A DNA stretch of 9,980 bases, from the NCBI GenBank assembly GCA_039026755.1, contig JBCCLR010000137.1, forward strand, positions 1 to 9,980. Reading direction: 5' to 3'. The position numbers and the translations under genes were made by a program. This DNA is from CAKZYD01 sp039026755. GTDB taxonomy: Bacteria; Pseudomonadota; Alphaproteobacteria; Sphingomonadales; CAKZYD01. This document shows, in pieces, positions 1 to 6,218 of the stretch (the stretch's first letter is position 1; the number at the start of each line of letters is the position of its first letter). Below the pieces are notes generated by a model. It was not told the origin of the DNA. It saw nothing but the letters and a program-made list of their open reading frames with translations, and did not search any database.

Positions 1-3
1 AGC

Positions 4-1608
4 TTAACCGACGCGGCGCCCGTCTTCCGGCCAATAGGGTTTGCGCAACTCTTTTTTTAGGATCTTGCCGGAGGGATTGCGCGGCAATTCGTCCGTAAAG
101 TCGACGGATTTGGGCGATTTATACCCGGCAATCTTGGTCTTTGCGAAGGCGATGAGTTCTGCTTCTCCAAGCGGCCCGCCAGAGACGACGATTGCCTTCA
201 CCGCTTCGCCCCATTTTTCATCGGGCACGCCAATCACCGCCACGTCCTTAACGGCCGGATGATCCATTAATGCCGCTTCCACCTCTGCGGGATAAATATT
301 TTCAGCGCCCGACACGATCATGTCTTTGACCCGGTCAAACAGGTAGATGTAGCCGTCTTCGTCCATATAGCCGGCATCGCCAGAGCGGTACCAATCACCA
401 AAGAACGCTGATTTGGTGTCTGCTTCGCGGTTCCAATAGCCTTTCATAATGGAATCGCAGCGGATTAAAATTTCACCCACGTCACCGATCGCCACCTCTT
501 TACCAGTGTCATCGCCGATGATGATGTCTACCTGCGGGAAGGCTTTGCCGCAACTGGCCATGCGCGGCGCACCATTTACATCATGATCTTGTGGCGGCAA
601 GTATGTGATCGAGCCGGAAACCTCTGTCATGCCGTACAGTTGAATAAAGCTGCAGCCAAACGCCTCCAAAGCGCGTTTGAGTGTCGCCGGCGGGATCGGC
701 GAAGCCCCATAGTACACTTCCTGCATGCTTGAGAAATTTGCGGTCTCACTCAGCGGATCGTTCAATATCGTCAGCAAAACGGCGGGCACCGCAAACATTT
801 TAGTAATGCCCTGCTCTGAGATCGTGCGGATAATCTGCGGAATGTCTGGCTTGTCTAAAATGATGCAGGTGGCGCCATTGCTGAGGCTTTGAAAGCCCCA
901 AGCTGTGCCGCCAATATGAAAGCACGGCATCGCCATGAGTGAGACATCGCTATCATCCCATTCCGACCAGTCTTCTTCGACCAGCTTGCCTTTGGCAATG
1001 GCCGCCAGCAGCGATTGGTGCGTTAATAGCGCTCCTTTTGGAAATCCTGTGGTGCCAGACGTGTACATCTGCACCAACACGTCGTCGCCTACGGCTGCTT
1101 CGTTCGACAGATCAACCAGCGCTGCCCTGTCGCGCCATGTGGCTAAGGTTTCAAAGTCAGGGTGGGTACCTTCAATCAACTTGATGTGCTCAAGCGCAGG
1201 GCAATCATCTTTCACGCTAAGCGCGAGTTCTACGAATGCCGGGTCGACAAACAGGATCTCTGCTTCGCAGTCTTTCAAAATGTACGCCACCTCTGGCGCA
1301 GCGAGACGCCAATTGATCGGAACCAATAATCGAGACGTGAGAGCGCAAGCGTAAAACAGCTGCATATAAAGGTCTGAATTGAGACCCAGATAAGCGATTT
1401 TGTGCTGCCGTCCTATGCCGCCTGACACCAGCGCCGACCCCAGCTTTTCGACATCTTTCCAAAACGCTTGATAGGTTTGCTTCCGACCATTGAACTCCGT
1501 CGCCACTTTATCGGGCCACGCGTTGACTTGGGCACGAAGTGGGTCGACTGCACTGGTTGCAGTGAGAATAGGATGGGCGGGATGCTCGAGAACTGCAGTG
1601 TCGGTCAT
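4..1608 (-). CDS. AMP-forming acyl-CoA synthetase (class I adenylate-forming ligase)
   Basis: Predicted to activate a carboxylic acid with ATP to an acyl-adenylate and then an acyl-CoA thioester in the cytoplasm. The 534-residue protein is full length for the family. Visible motifs are the phosphate-binding loop YTSGTTGFPKG (residues 182-192), YGMTE (325-329), YRSGD with the ATP-ribose aspartate (407-411), FDRVKD at the domain hinge (424-429) and the C-terminal NPSGKILKKELR carrying the catalytic lysine K515. The ATG at 1608 has a weak AAGAG-like ribosome site; the TAA stop is at 4-6. It is divergent from the TetR gene with a 164-base shared gap, which suggests common regulation with the aco genes. 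The chain length of the substrate cannot be read from the sequence: medium/long-chain fatty acids or a product of the neighbouring complex are both possible. Family is certain, substrate unknown. Confidence 0.95.
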   Translation of the reverse strand: MTDTAVLEHPAHPILTATSAVDPLRAQVNAWPDKVATEFNGRKQTYQAFWKDVEKLGSALVSGGIGRQHKIAYLGLNSDLYMQLFYACALTSRLLVPINWRLAAPEVAYILKDCEAEILFVDPAFVELALSVKDDCPALEHIKLIEGTHPDFETLATWRDRAALVDLSNEAAVGDDVLVQMYTSGTTGFPKGALLTHQSLLAAIAKGKLVEEDWSEWDDSDVSLMAMPCFHIGGTAWGFQSLSNGATCIILDKPDIPQIIRTISEQGITKMFAVPAVLLTILNDPLSETANFSSMQEVYYGASPIPPATLKRALEAFGCSFIQLYGMTEVSGSITYLPPQDHDVNGAPRMASCGKAFPQVDIIIGDDTGKEVAIGDVGEILIRCDSIMKGYWNREADTKSAFFGDWYRSGDAGYMDEDGYIYLFDRVKDMIVSGAENIYPAEVEAALMDHPAVKDVAVIGVPDEKWGEAVKAIVVSGGPLGEAELIAFAKTKIAGYKSPKSVDFTDELPRNPSGKILKKELRKPYWPEDGRRVG

Positions 1609-1772
1609 AGAGCTACTCTTGCTTACGGGGGCTGAATTTATGCGCCAAGTATCGCTTAGCTGGATGGCTGCGTACCCCCCTCAAAAGCGTGAGGAAAAGT
1701 CACGACTTATAATAATCGCCAGGTGCACATCTCTGTCGGCGCAGTATTGTCGCAGGTGTTGAAGGGGGCGAT
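1609..1772. promoter_or_regulatory. Divergent control region between synthetase and tetR, with two CAGGTG sites
   Basis: This 164-base gap must hold promoters for both flanking genes. It contains CAGGTG at 1720-1725 and at 1753-1758, the same core that recurs ahead of acoA and acoC. A TATAAT at 1708-1713 is a possible -10 for tetR, but no good -35 lies 16-18 bases upstream. The tetR ribosome site is AAGGGGG at 1762-1768, five bases before the ATG, so the 1753 site would lie inside the leader. A repressor acting on its own promoter and on the divergent gene is the usual TetR arrangement; binding here is inferred. Confidence 0.45.
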
Positions 1773-2501
1773 ATGGAACCGCACTACGCAAAAGATCTCT
1801 CGCGTGACGCACTTGGATCGTTGAAGCGACTGCACGAAGACAAGGGCGGTTGGCAGCAGCGCAAGAGCGAATTCACGCAGCATCAGTTGCTTGAAGCAAC
1901 GGTCACGTGCATTGTTCGCTTTGGCTTCGCCAGGGTGCGCACACGTGACATCGCAGAAGAGGCGGGGTTGTCGCGCGGTGCTATCGTGCATCACTTTGCT
2001 AACAAGCGGCAACTCTTTGAAAAGGCTTTGGAATACGTGTTTCTAAGCCGCATAGAAGAATTTAGAGCTGCCATTGAAAATTTACCGACCATGGAAGCGC
2101 GTGCAGCGCATGGGCTCGATGTGTATTGGGAGCAGCTCCAGTCTCCTTATTTTGTAGCAGTTCAGGAACTGCAGATGGCTGCGCGCAGTAATCCGGCGCT
2201 TGCGGCGATCATGAAGCCCCAGCGCGAGCGATTTATGGCGCAGTGGCGCAACGAGGCTGCACGGCTGTTCCCTGAGTGGTCATCTACGGGGCCGATGTTT
2301 GATTTGGTGATGATGCTGACCCGCTATTTGATGGAGGGTATGGCACTGCAAAGTTGGTTTGAGCCGGACGCCCGACGTGAGAATGAACTGCTCACTTATT
2401 TGAAGCTGCGTTTGAGCGACATGCGCGACGCGCGGGACTTGCCAGGCTCAGATATGGCCGTTGAGGGATATCTAGCCCTCAGACCGGATGGCGCCTTGTG
2501 A
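1773..2501 (+). CDS. TetR/AcrR-family transcriptional regulator
   Basis: A 242-residue DNA-binding regulator. The TetR N-terminal domain spans roughly residues 36-85, with the helix-turn-helix in TRDIAEEAGLSRGAIVHHFANK (about 57-78), containing the family-typical SRGAIVHHF recognition-helix sequence. About 35 charged residues precede the domain, longer than in many TetR proteins but ending in the common WQQRKSEFT lead-in. The C-terminal region (about 90-220) is a helical ligand-binding domain whose ligand cannot be deduced. The start at 1773 is supported by AAGGGGG at 1762-1768. It sits between a divergent acyl-CoA synthetase and the aco genes, so it is the obvious candidate local regulator of both, probably answering an acyl-CoA or the pathway substrate. 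Acetoin genes elsewhere are often driven by the sigma-54 activator AcoR; none is seen here. Confidence 0.93.
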   Translation: MEPHYAKDLSRDALGSLKRLHEDKGGWQQRKSEFTQHQLLEATVTCIVRFGFARVRTRDIAEEAGLSRGAIVHHFANKRQLFEKALEYVFLSRIEEFRAAIENLPTMEARAAHGLDVYWEQLQSPYFVAVQELQMAARSNPALAAIMKPQRERFMAQWRNEAARLFPEWSSTGPMFDLVMMLTRYLMEGMALQSWFEPDARRENELLTYLKLRLSDMRDARDLPGSDMAVEGYLALRPDGAL

Positions 2502-2647
2502 GCGTATTTAGAAAATTTACAAGATTACTGGGAGCACCTGTCAAAAGTGGGGAAAGCATCCGCATCTTCGCACGGGTACGTCTTTAAATTGCAAGTGTGG
2601 ATCTATGCGACACCTGCAGCATACCTTTTTATTGAGGAGAAAAAATC
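2502..2647 (+). promoter_or_regulatory. Upstream region of acoA with two CACCTG sites and an imperfect palindrome
   Basis: The 146 bases between tetR and acoA carry CACCTG at 2535-2540 and 2611-2616. The second is centred in an imperfect 18-base palindrome (2605-2622) with ATGC/GCAT outer arms and CA/TG inner pairs, a size and symmetry suited to a TetR dimer. It lies just ahead of the strong ribosome site GAGGAGA (2634-2640), which fixes the GTG start of acoA at 2648. No convincing sigma-70 hexamer pair and no sigma-54 GG-N10-GC element was found. No clear terminator follows tetR, so read-through into acoA is possible. Confidence 0.45.
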
Positions 2648-3619
2648 GTGCAGCTAAGCCGAGAGCAACTCACCAAAGCATATCGCCGTATGCGCACGAT
2701 CAGAGACTTTGAAGAGCGTGTTGCCGAAGAATTTGCTGGCGGAAACATCCCAGGGTTCTTGCATCTTTACGCGGGCCAAGAGGCATGTGCTGTCGGCATG
2801 TGCGAAAACCTCACCGATAAGGATGTGATTGGATCAACGCACCGGGGCCATGGCCATTGCATTGCCAAAGGCTGTGATGTCGAAGGCATGATGCACGAAA
2901 TTTTCGGCCGAAAAAGCGGCCTGTGCGGCGGTAAGGGCGGGTCCATGCATATTGCTGATCTTGATGTCGGTATGTTGGGAGCAAACGGCATTGTTGGCGG
3001 CAACCCGCCGCTTGCCGTCGGCGCGGCACTTGCTGCTAAAACGAAAAAAACCGGAACTGTAGCAGTGTCTTTTTCCGGCGACGGCTCGTCAAACCAAGGC
3101 ACAACGTTTGAAGCAATGAACATGGCCGTGGTGCTGCAGCTGCCGGTCATCTTCGTTATTGAAAACAATGGCTATGGAGAAGGCACTGCCGCGTCCTACG
3201 CAATTGGGGCAGAGGATCCTGCCGTGCGCGCGCAAGGTTTTGGCATGCCAGCCGTTTCCATCGATGGCACGGACTTCTTCACCGTATATGATGCCTGCAA
3301 AGACGCTGTAGAGCATTGCCGCAGCGGCAAGGGCCCGATGACCATCGTCATGAATGCAGTGCGGTTTTACGGCCATTTTGAGGGCGATGCACAGCTGTAT
3401 CGCGGCGACGGCGAGCTTGAAACACTACGCAGCGAGCGCGATTGTCTGAAGATATTCCGCACCAAAGTCACCGAGGCAAAGCTGCTGGAGCATGCGGATT
3501 TGGATGCTATCGATAAAGAAGTCGCGGACCTCATGGAGGCTGCTGTGGGTACGGCGTCAAAAGCCGATTTCCCAGGGCAATCGGACTTGGAAACCGATGT
3601 TTACGTTAAATACCTGTAA
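2648..3619 (+). CDS. acoA: Acetoin dehydrogenase-type E1 component, alpha subunit
   Basis: The alpha subunit of a thiamine-diphosphate E1 enzyme; with AcoB it would cleave acetoin (or a related 2-oxo/2-hydroxyketone substrate) and pass the two-carbon unit to the lipoyl arm of AcoC. The 323 residues match the E1 alpha family length. The ThDP/metal motif begins GDGSSNQG at residue 144 and ends with NN at 173-174; STHRGHGH (63-70) and the GHFEGDAQLYR segment (242-252) are characteristic of AcoA-like E1 alpha proteins. The start is GTG at 2648, chosen because GAGGAGA lies seven bases upstream. AcoB follows after 43 bases. Acetoin is the best guess because of the AcoC domain fusion downstream; pyruvate dehydrogenase E1 alpha is the main alternative. 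Confidence 0.9.
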   Translation: MQLSREQLTKAYRRMRTIRDFEERVAEEFAGGNIPGFLHLYAGQEACAVGMCENLTDKDVIGSTHRGHGHCIAKGCDVEGMMHEIFGRKSGLCGGKGGSMHIADLDVGMLGANGIVGGNPPLAVGAALAAKTKKTGTVAVSFSGDGSSNQGTTFEAMNMAVVLQLPVIFVIENNGYGEGTAASYAIGAEDPAVRAQGFGMPAVSIDGTDFFTVYDACKDAVEHCRSGKGPMTIVMNAVRFYGHFEGDAQLYRGDGELETLRSERDCLKIFRTKVTEAKLLEHADLDAIDKEVADLMEAAVGTASKADFPGQSDLETDVYVKYL

Positions 3620-3626
3620 CGCCAAC

Positions 3627-3645
3627 GGTGCCATAACGTGGCGCC
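3627..3645 (+). other. Intercistronic GC-rich hairpin between acoA and acoB
   Basis: GGTGCC (3627-3632) can pair with GGCGCC (3640-3645) around a seven-base loop, with one G-U pair in RNA. Part of it overlaps a perfect 10-base palindrome, GTGGCGCCAC (3638-3647). No T-run follows, so it is not an intrinsic terminator. It could mark an RNA-processing or stability element, or be incidental. A similar hairpin lies between acoB and acoC. Confidence 0.4.
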
Positions 3646-3662
3646 ACAAATAGGGTTTAAAC

Positions 3663-4667
3663 ATGCCTAAAAAGACGGTTAGAGAAGCGATCAACGAAGC
3701 GCTGCGGCAGGAAATGGCGCGCGATGAAGACATTATCGTGATCGGTGAAGATGTTGCTGGCGGTGCCGGCAGTGAAGGCCAGCGTGATGCCTATGGCGGA
3801 GTGTTTGGCGTTACCAAAGGCCTGATTGGTGAGTTTGGTGAAGAACGCGTGATCGACACGCCGATTACAGAATCAGCCATCATGGGCGCAGCTGCGGGGG
3901 CGGCATTACAAGGTTTGCGGCCTGTTGCAGAGCTAATGTTTGTTGACTTTCTTGGTGTTTGCTTTGACCAGATTTACAACCAGGCGGCCAAGTTTCGGTA
4001 TATGTTTGGCGGTAAAGCGCGCACGCCGCTGGTTATTCGCACCATGATGGGCGGCGGCGTCTCAGCAGCCGCCCAACATAGCCAAACACTGTATCCCATG
4101 TTTACCGCGGTGCCGGGCCTGAAGGTTGTGATCCCCTCGAATGCTTATGATGCAAAAGGCCTGCTGATCCAAGCAATCCGCGATGATGATCCGGTTATTT
4201 TCATGGAGCACAAGCTGGTTTACGAAGTAACCAGCGAGGTCCCCGATGAGGCCTATACGATACCATTTGGTGAAGCGGCCATTGCGCGTGAGGGGGATGA
4301 CGTGACGATCGTTGCTTTTTCACAAATGGTGAACCATGCGATCACGGTTGCGGATAAGCTGAAAGGTGAGGGCATTTCCGTTGAAGTAATCGATCCGCGC
4401 ACCACATCTCCGCTCGATGAAGATACGATTTTGGAAAGTGTTGAAAATACAGGCAGGCTCGTTGTGGTTGATGAAAGCCCGCCGCGCTGCAACATGGCGA
4501 CAGACATAGCGGCGCTGGTTGCAAGTCAGGCGTTTGACAGCCTAGAAGCCGGCATAGAAATGGTGACCTGCGCGCACACGCCCGTACCGTTTACGCCAGC
4601 ACTTGAGCAGCTATATTTACCGAGCCCGGATCGCATTGAAGCGGCTGTGCGAAAGACTTTGAAATAA
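3663..4667 (+). CDS. acoB: Acetoin dehydrogenase-type E1 component, beta subunit
   Basis: The beta subunit that completes the alpha2beta2 ThDP-dependent E1. At 334 residues it is the usual size. The N-terminal pyrimidine-binding domain shows IIVIGEDV (24-31) and DTPITESA (65-72), in which E70 is the glutamate expected to activate the ThDP aminopyrimidine; AAQHSQTLYPMF (136-147) holds the conserved active-site histidine H139. The C-terminal transketolase-like domain includes VEVIDPRTTSPLD (240-252) and the family ending VPFTPALEQLYLPSPDRI (308-325). The ATG at 3663 has only a weak GGG-containing ribosome site, so some translational coupling to acoA is likely. It lies 43 bases after acoA and 56 before acoC, consistent with one transcript. 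Substrate specificity (acetoin versus a 2-oxo acid) is inferred from AcoC. Confidence 0.92.
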   Translation: MPKKTVREAINEALRQEMARDEDIIVIGEDVAGGAGSEGQRDAYGGVFGVTKGLIGEFGEERVIDTPITESAIMGAAAGAALQGLRPVAELMFVDFLGVCFDQIYNQAAKFRYMFGGKARTPLVIRTMMGGGVSAAAQHSQTLYPMFTAVPGLKVVIPSNAYDAKGLLIQAIRDDDPVIFMEHKLVYEVTSEVPDEAYTIPFGEAAIAREGDDVTIVAFSQMVNHAITVADKLKGEGISVEVIDPRTTSPLDEDTILESVENTGRLVVVDESPPRCNMATDIAALVASQAFDSLEAGIEMVTCAHTPVPFTPALEQLYLPSPDRIEAAVRKTLK

Positions 4668-4688
4668 CAAACACGCTGTATTGCGTCG

Positions 4689-4705
4689 GCGCCGCGTGCT
4701 GGCGC
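4689..4705 (+). other. Intercistronic hairpin between acoB and acoC, adjoining a CAGGTG site
   Basis: GCGCC (4689-4693) pairs with GGCGC (4701-4705) around a seven-base loop, closely resembling the hairpin between acoA and acoB. The last base overlaps CAGGTG (4705-4710), which runs directly into the acoC ribosome site AGGGGG (4711-4716). The hairpin could modulate access to that site. No U-tract follows, so it is not a terminator. Confidence 0.35.
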
Positions 4706-4723
4706 AGGTGAGGGGGAACATTC

Positions 4724-5824
4724 ATGGCGATTTCTGCGATTTCAATGCCTAAATGGGGTCTTGCGATGGAAGAGGGCACCATTGTGGAATGGCTCAAGGC
4801 GGAAGGCGAGATGATCGCCCCCGGCGATGACATTGTGGAGATTGAAACCTCAAAGATAACAAATGTTGTGGAGGCACAGCACACTGGCCCCATCACGCGG
4901 CTTGTTGCAAAAGTCGGTGAGACGCTGCCGGTTGGCGCGTTGATCGCCGTCGTTGCCGACGAAAGCGACAGCGCGGCCGACATTGATGCGTTTATTTCAG
5001 ACTTTCAGGCCAATTTTGAGACGGCTCAAGAAACAGCCGAAGAAGCCGCCGGACCGGAGACCATCGATGTCGATGGTCAGCTGATTATGTATGAAGAGCA
5101 GGGCGAGGGCGACGGTCTGCCGCTGATCTTGGTGCACGGGTTCGGGGGTGATCGGAACAATTGGCTGTTTAATCTAGACGCTTTAAGTGCGGACCGCCGC
5201 GTCATCATGCTTGATTTACCGGGCCATGGTGGCTCAACAAAAAATATCAAGGATGCAAGTTTGAGCGGCATGGCGCAGACTGTACTTGCGTTTGCAGACG
5301 CTTTAGGCGTCGATCAGCTCAACCTGATGGGCCATTCCATGGGCGGCGCAATTTGTTTGAAAGCCGCTGAAATGGCGGGCGAACGTGTGGCACGCGTCTT
5401 TACGGTGTGCCCAGCTGGCCTCGCTGCAAAAGTTGGCAATGGGTTTATCGACGCCTTTATTGCCGCTGAGCGGCGCAAGGGCATGAAAGAAGCAGCCCTC
5501 ATGCTGTTTTCCGATAAAGATCTCGTGACGCGCGACTTGGTCAATGATTTGCTGAAGTTTAAGCGCCTTGACGGTGTTGATGCAGCCCTTCAGGCGTTGC
5601 GTGATGGTGCAATTGCCGATGGCAATGCCACTCCCGTTGACCTTTCTGAGGTTGCAGCCCGCGTCGCTGCGGTCATTGCCGAGCAGGATGAGGTTATTCC
5701 ACCCGTCGCGGCGACGCCTGACACAGTTGAAGAGCTGCGTCTGTCTGTCGGGCATATGGCGCATATGGAAGCCGCTGCGGCTGTCAATGACGCCGCGGCT
5801 GCATTCTTTAAACACGATCGTTAG
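4724..5824 (+). CDS. acoC: Acetoin dehydrogenase E2-like protein: lipoyl domain fused to alpha/beta hydrolase
   Basis: This 366-residue protein has an N-terminal biotinyl/lipoyl domain (about 1-80) with lipoylation lysine K44 in VEIETSKITN, then an acidic Ala/Glu-rich linker (about 80-112), then an alpha/beta hydrolase fold (about 115-366). The hydrolase shows the oxyanion-hole LVHGFGG (136-142), the nucleophile elbow GHSMGG with S205, a probable acid D322 in AEQDEVIPP, and histidine H343 in GHMAHMEA. It lacks the peripheral-subunit-binding domain and the HxxxDG acyltransferase domain of ordinary 2-oxoacid dehydrogenase E2 proteins. That architecture is the known hallmark of acetoin dehydrogenase AcoC and is the main reason to call the cluster aco. 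The ATG at 4724 follows AGGGGG at 4711-4716. No E3 gene follows, so that subunit must be shared from elsewhere in the genome. Confidence 0.92.
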   Translation: MAISAISMPKWGLAMEEGTIVEWLKAEGEMIAPGDDIVEIETSKITNVVEAQHTGPITRLVAKVGETLPVGALIAVVADESDSAADIDAFISDFQANFETAQETAEEAAGPETIDVDGQLIMYEEQGEGDGLPLILVHGFGGDRNNWLFNLDALSADRRVIMLDLPGHGGSTKNIKDASLSGMAQTVLAFADALGVDQLNLMGHSMGGAICLKAAEMAGERVARVFTVCPAGLAAKVGNGFIDAFIAAERRKGMKEAALMLFSDKDLVTRDLVNDLLKFKRLDGVDAALQALRDGAIADGNATPVDLSEVAARVAAVIAEQDEVIPPVAATPDTVEELRLSVGHMAHMEAAAAVNDAAAAFFKHDR

Positions 5825-6148
5825 ACCAAGCGTTGCGCCAGTGGGTGCTGAATTGCACCTCGCGCGTTTAGACGCGACGTGGTGGTCATTCACGATATGC
5901 ACCCTTGTTGTTTGAGCACGGCCTGCCAATGCTGATTTGATGCATCTAAGGCGTTTTTCAGTGGCAGCGCAAACCAAGCGCACAGTTAAAAAAATGAGGT
6001 CGTGTTGCCTGCGGGGGCGTTTGCTACGGCTTTCAGTCACAAAAAGAGACGCGGGGTGCAGTGCTTTGTGTCGATTATTTTTACAACCGCTACAAACTGT
6101 AACATTAGCCAGATGAAAATATGAGCGAAATGAAGGCCTTAAAGGAAC
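5825..6148. other. Non-coding stretch between acoC and the sigma-54 promoter
   Basis: No supported gene is seen here. A small perfect hairpin (CGCGT/ACGCG, 5863-5876, four-base loop) lies 38 bases after the acoC stop but lacks a T-run, so it is at best a weak terminator. ACCAAGCG occurs twice (starting near 5824 and 5974). The A-run near 5988-5994 has no hairpin beside it. The right end holds the candidate enhancer site listed separately. An open frame on the minus strand covers part of this gap and runs into acoC, but its basic, Cys/His/Arg-rich composition is that of a shadow frame. Confidence 0.5.
6081..6102. promoter_or_regulatory. Candidate enhancer site for a sigma-54 activator
   Basis: TTACA (6081-6085) and TGTAA (6098-6102) form an inverted repeat with a 12-base spacer, and a perfect 11-base palindrome TACAAACTGTA (6091-6101) is nested in its right half. 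The centre lies about 80 bases upstream of the expected transcription start of the sigma-54 promoter, within the range where bacterial enhancer-binding proteins usually sit. The assignment rests on position and symmetry only. Confidence 0.4.
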
Positions 6149-6164
6149 TGGCACGCGACTTGCT
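6149..6164 (+). promoter_or_regulatory. Sigma-54 (RpoN) -24/-12 promoter
   Basis: TGGCACG (6149-6155), four bases, then TTGC (6160-6163) and T6164 match the sigma-54 consensus TGGCACG-N4-TTGCW, preceded by the favoured C at 6148. The diagnostic GG (6150-6151) and GC (6162-6163) are exactly 10 bases apart. Transcription should start near 6174-6175, giving a leader of about 44 bases to the ATG at 6219. Initiation would require an enhancer-binding activator. PEP-CTERM systems are known to be associated with a sigma-54-interacting regulator (PrsR, with kinase PrsK), which fits the gene downstream. Confidence 0.85.
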
Positions 6165-6218
6165 TAGATGCATGCAGCGACACTAGTTGATGCTTATTGG
6201 CGTTTGAAAGGAAAGATT

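Noticed and set aside
935..1354. Plus-strand open frame of 139 codons inside the acyl-CoA synthetase gene
   Set aside because: Ser/Ala-rich shadow of the well-supported synthetase, which has all its motifs across this span.
1708..1713. TATAAT as the tetR -10 box
   Set aside because: No credible -35 hexamer lies at 16-18 bases, so it is mentioned only as possible and not called as a promoter.
2502..2647. Sigma-54 promoter of AcoR type before acoA
   Set aside because: I looked for GG-N10-GC with flanking consensus and found no acceptable match.
5863..5876. Hairpin after acoC as the operon terminator
   Set aside because: Only five stem pairs and no following T-tract.
5303..6154. Long open frame (283 codons) on the minus strand opposite the acoC 3' half and the following gap
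   Set aside because: Its product is basic and Cys/His/Arg-rich with no recognisable motif or signal, most of it lies antisense to a clear acoC coding sequence, and no ribosome site stands out.
6121..6186. Small open frame of 21 codons starting at ATG 6121
   Set aside because: It spans the sigma-54 promoter and the expected transcript start, and has only a poor ribosome site, so it is probably chance.
6168..6218. Upstream in-frame start for the sorted-protein gene
   Set aside because: It lies five bases past the -12 element and before the expected transcript start, and would bury the signal peptide behind 17 residues.
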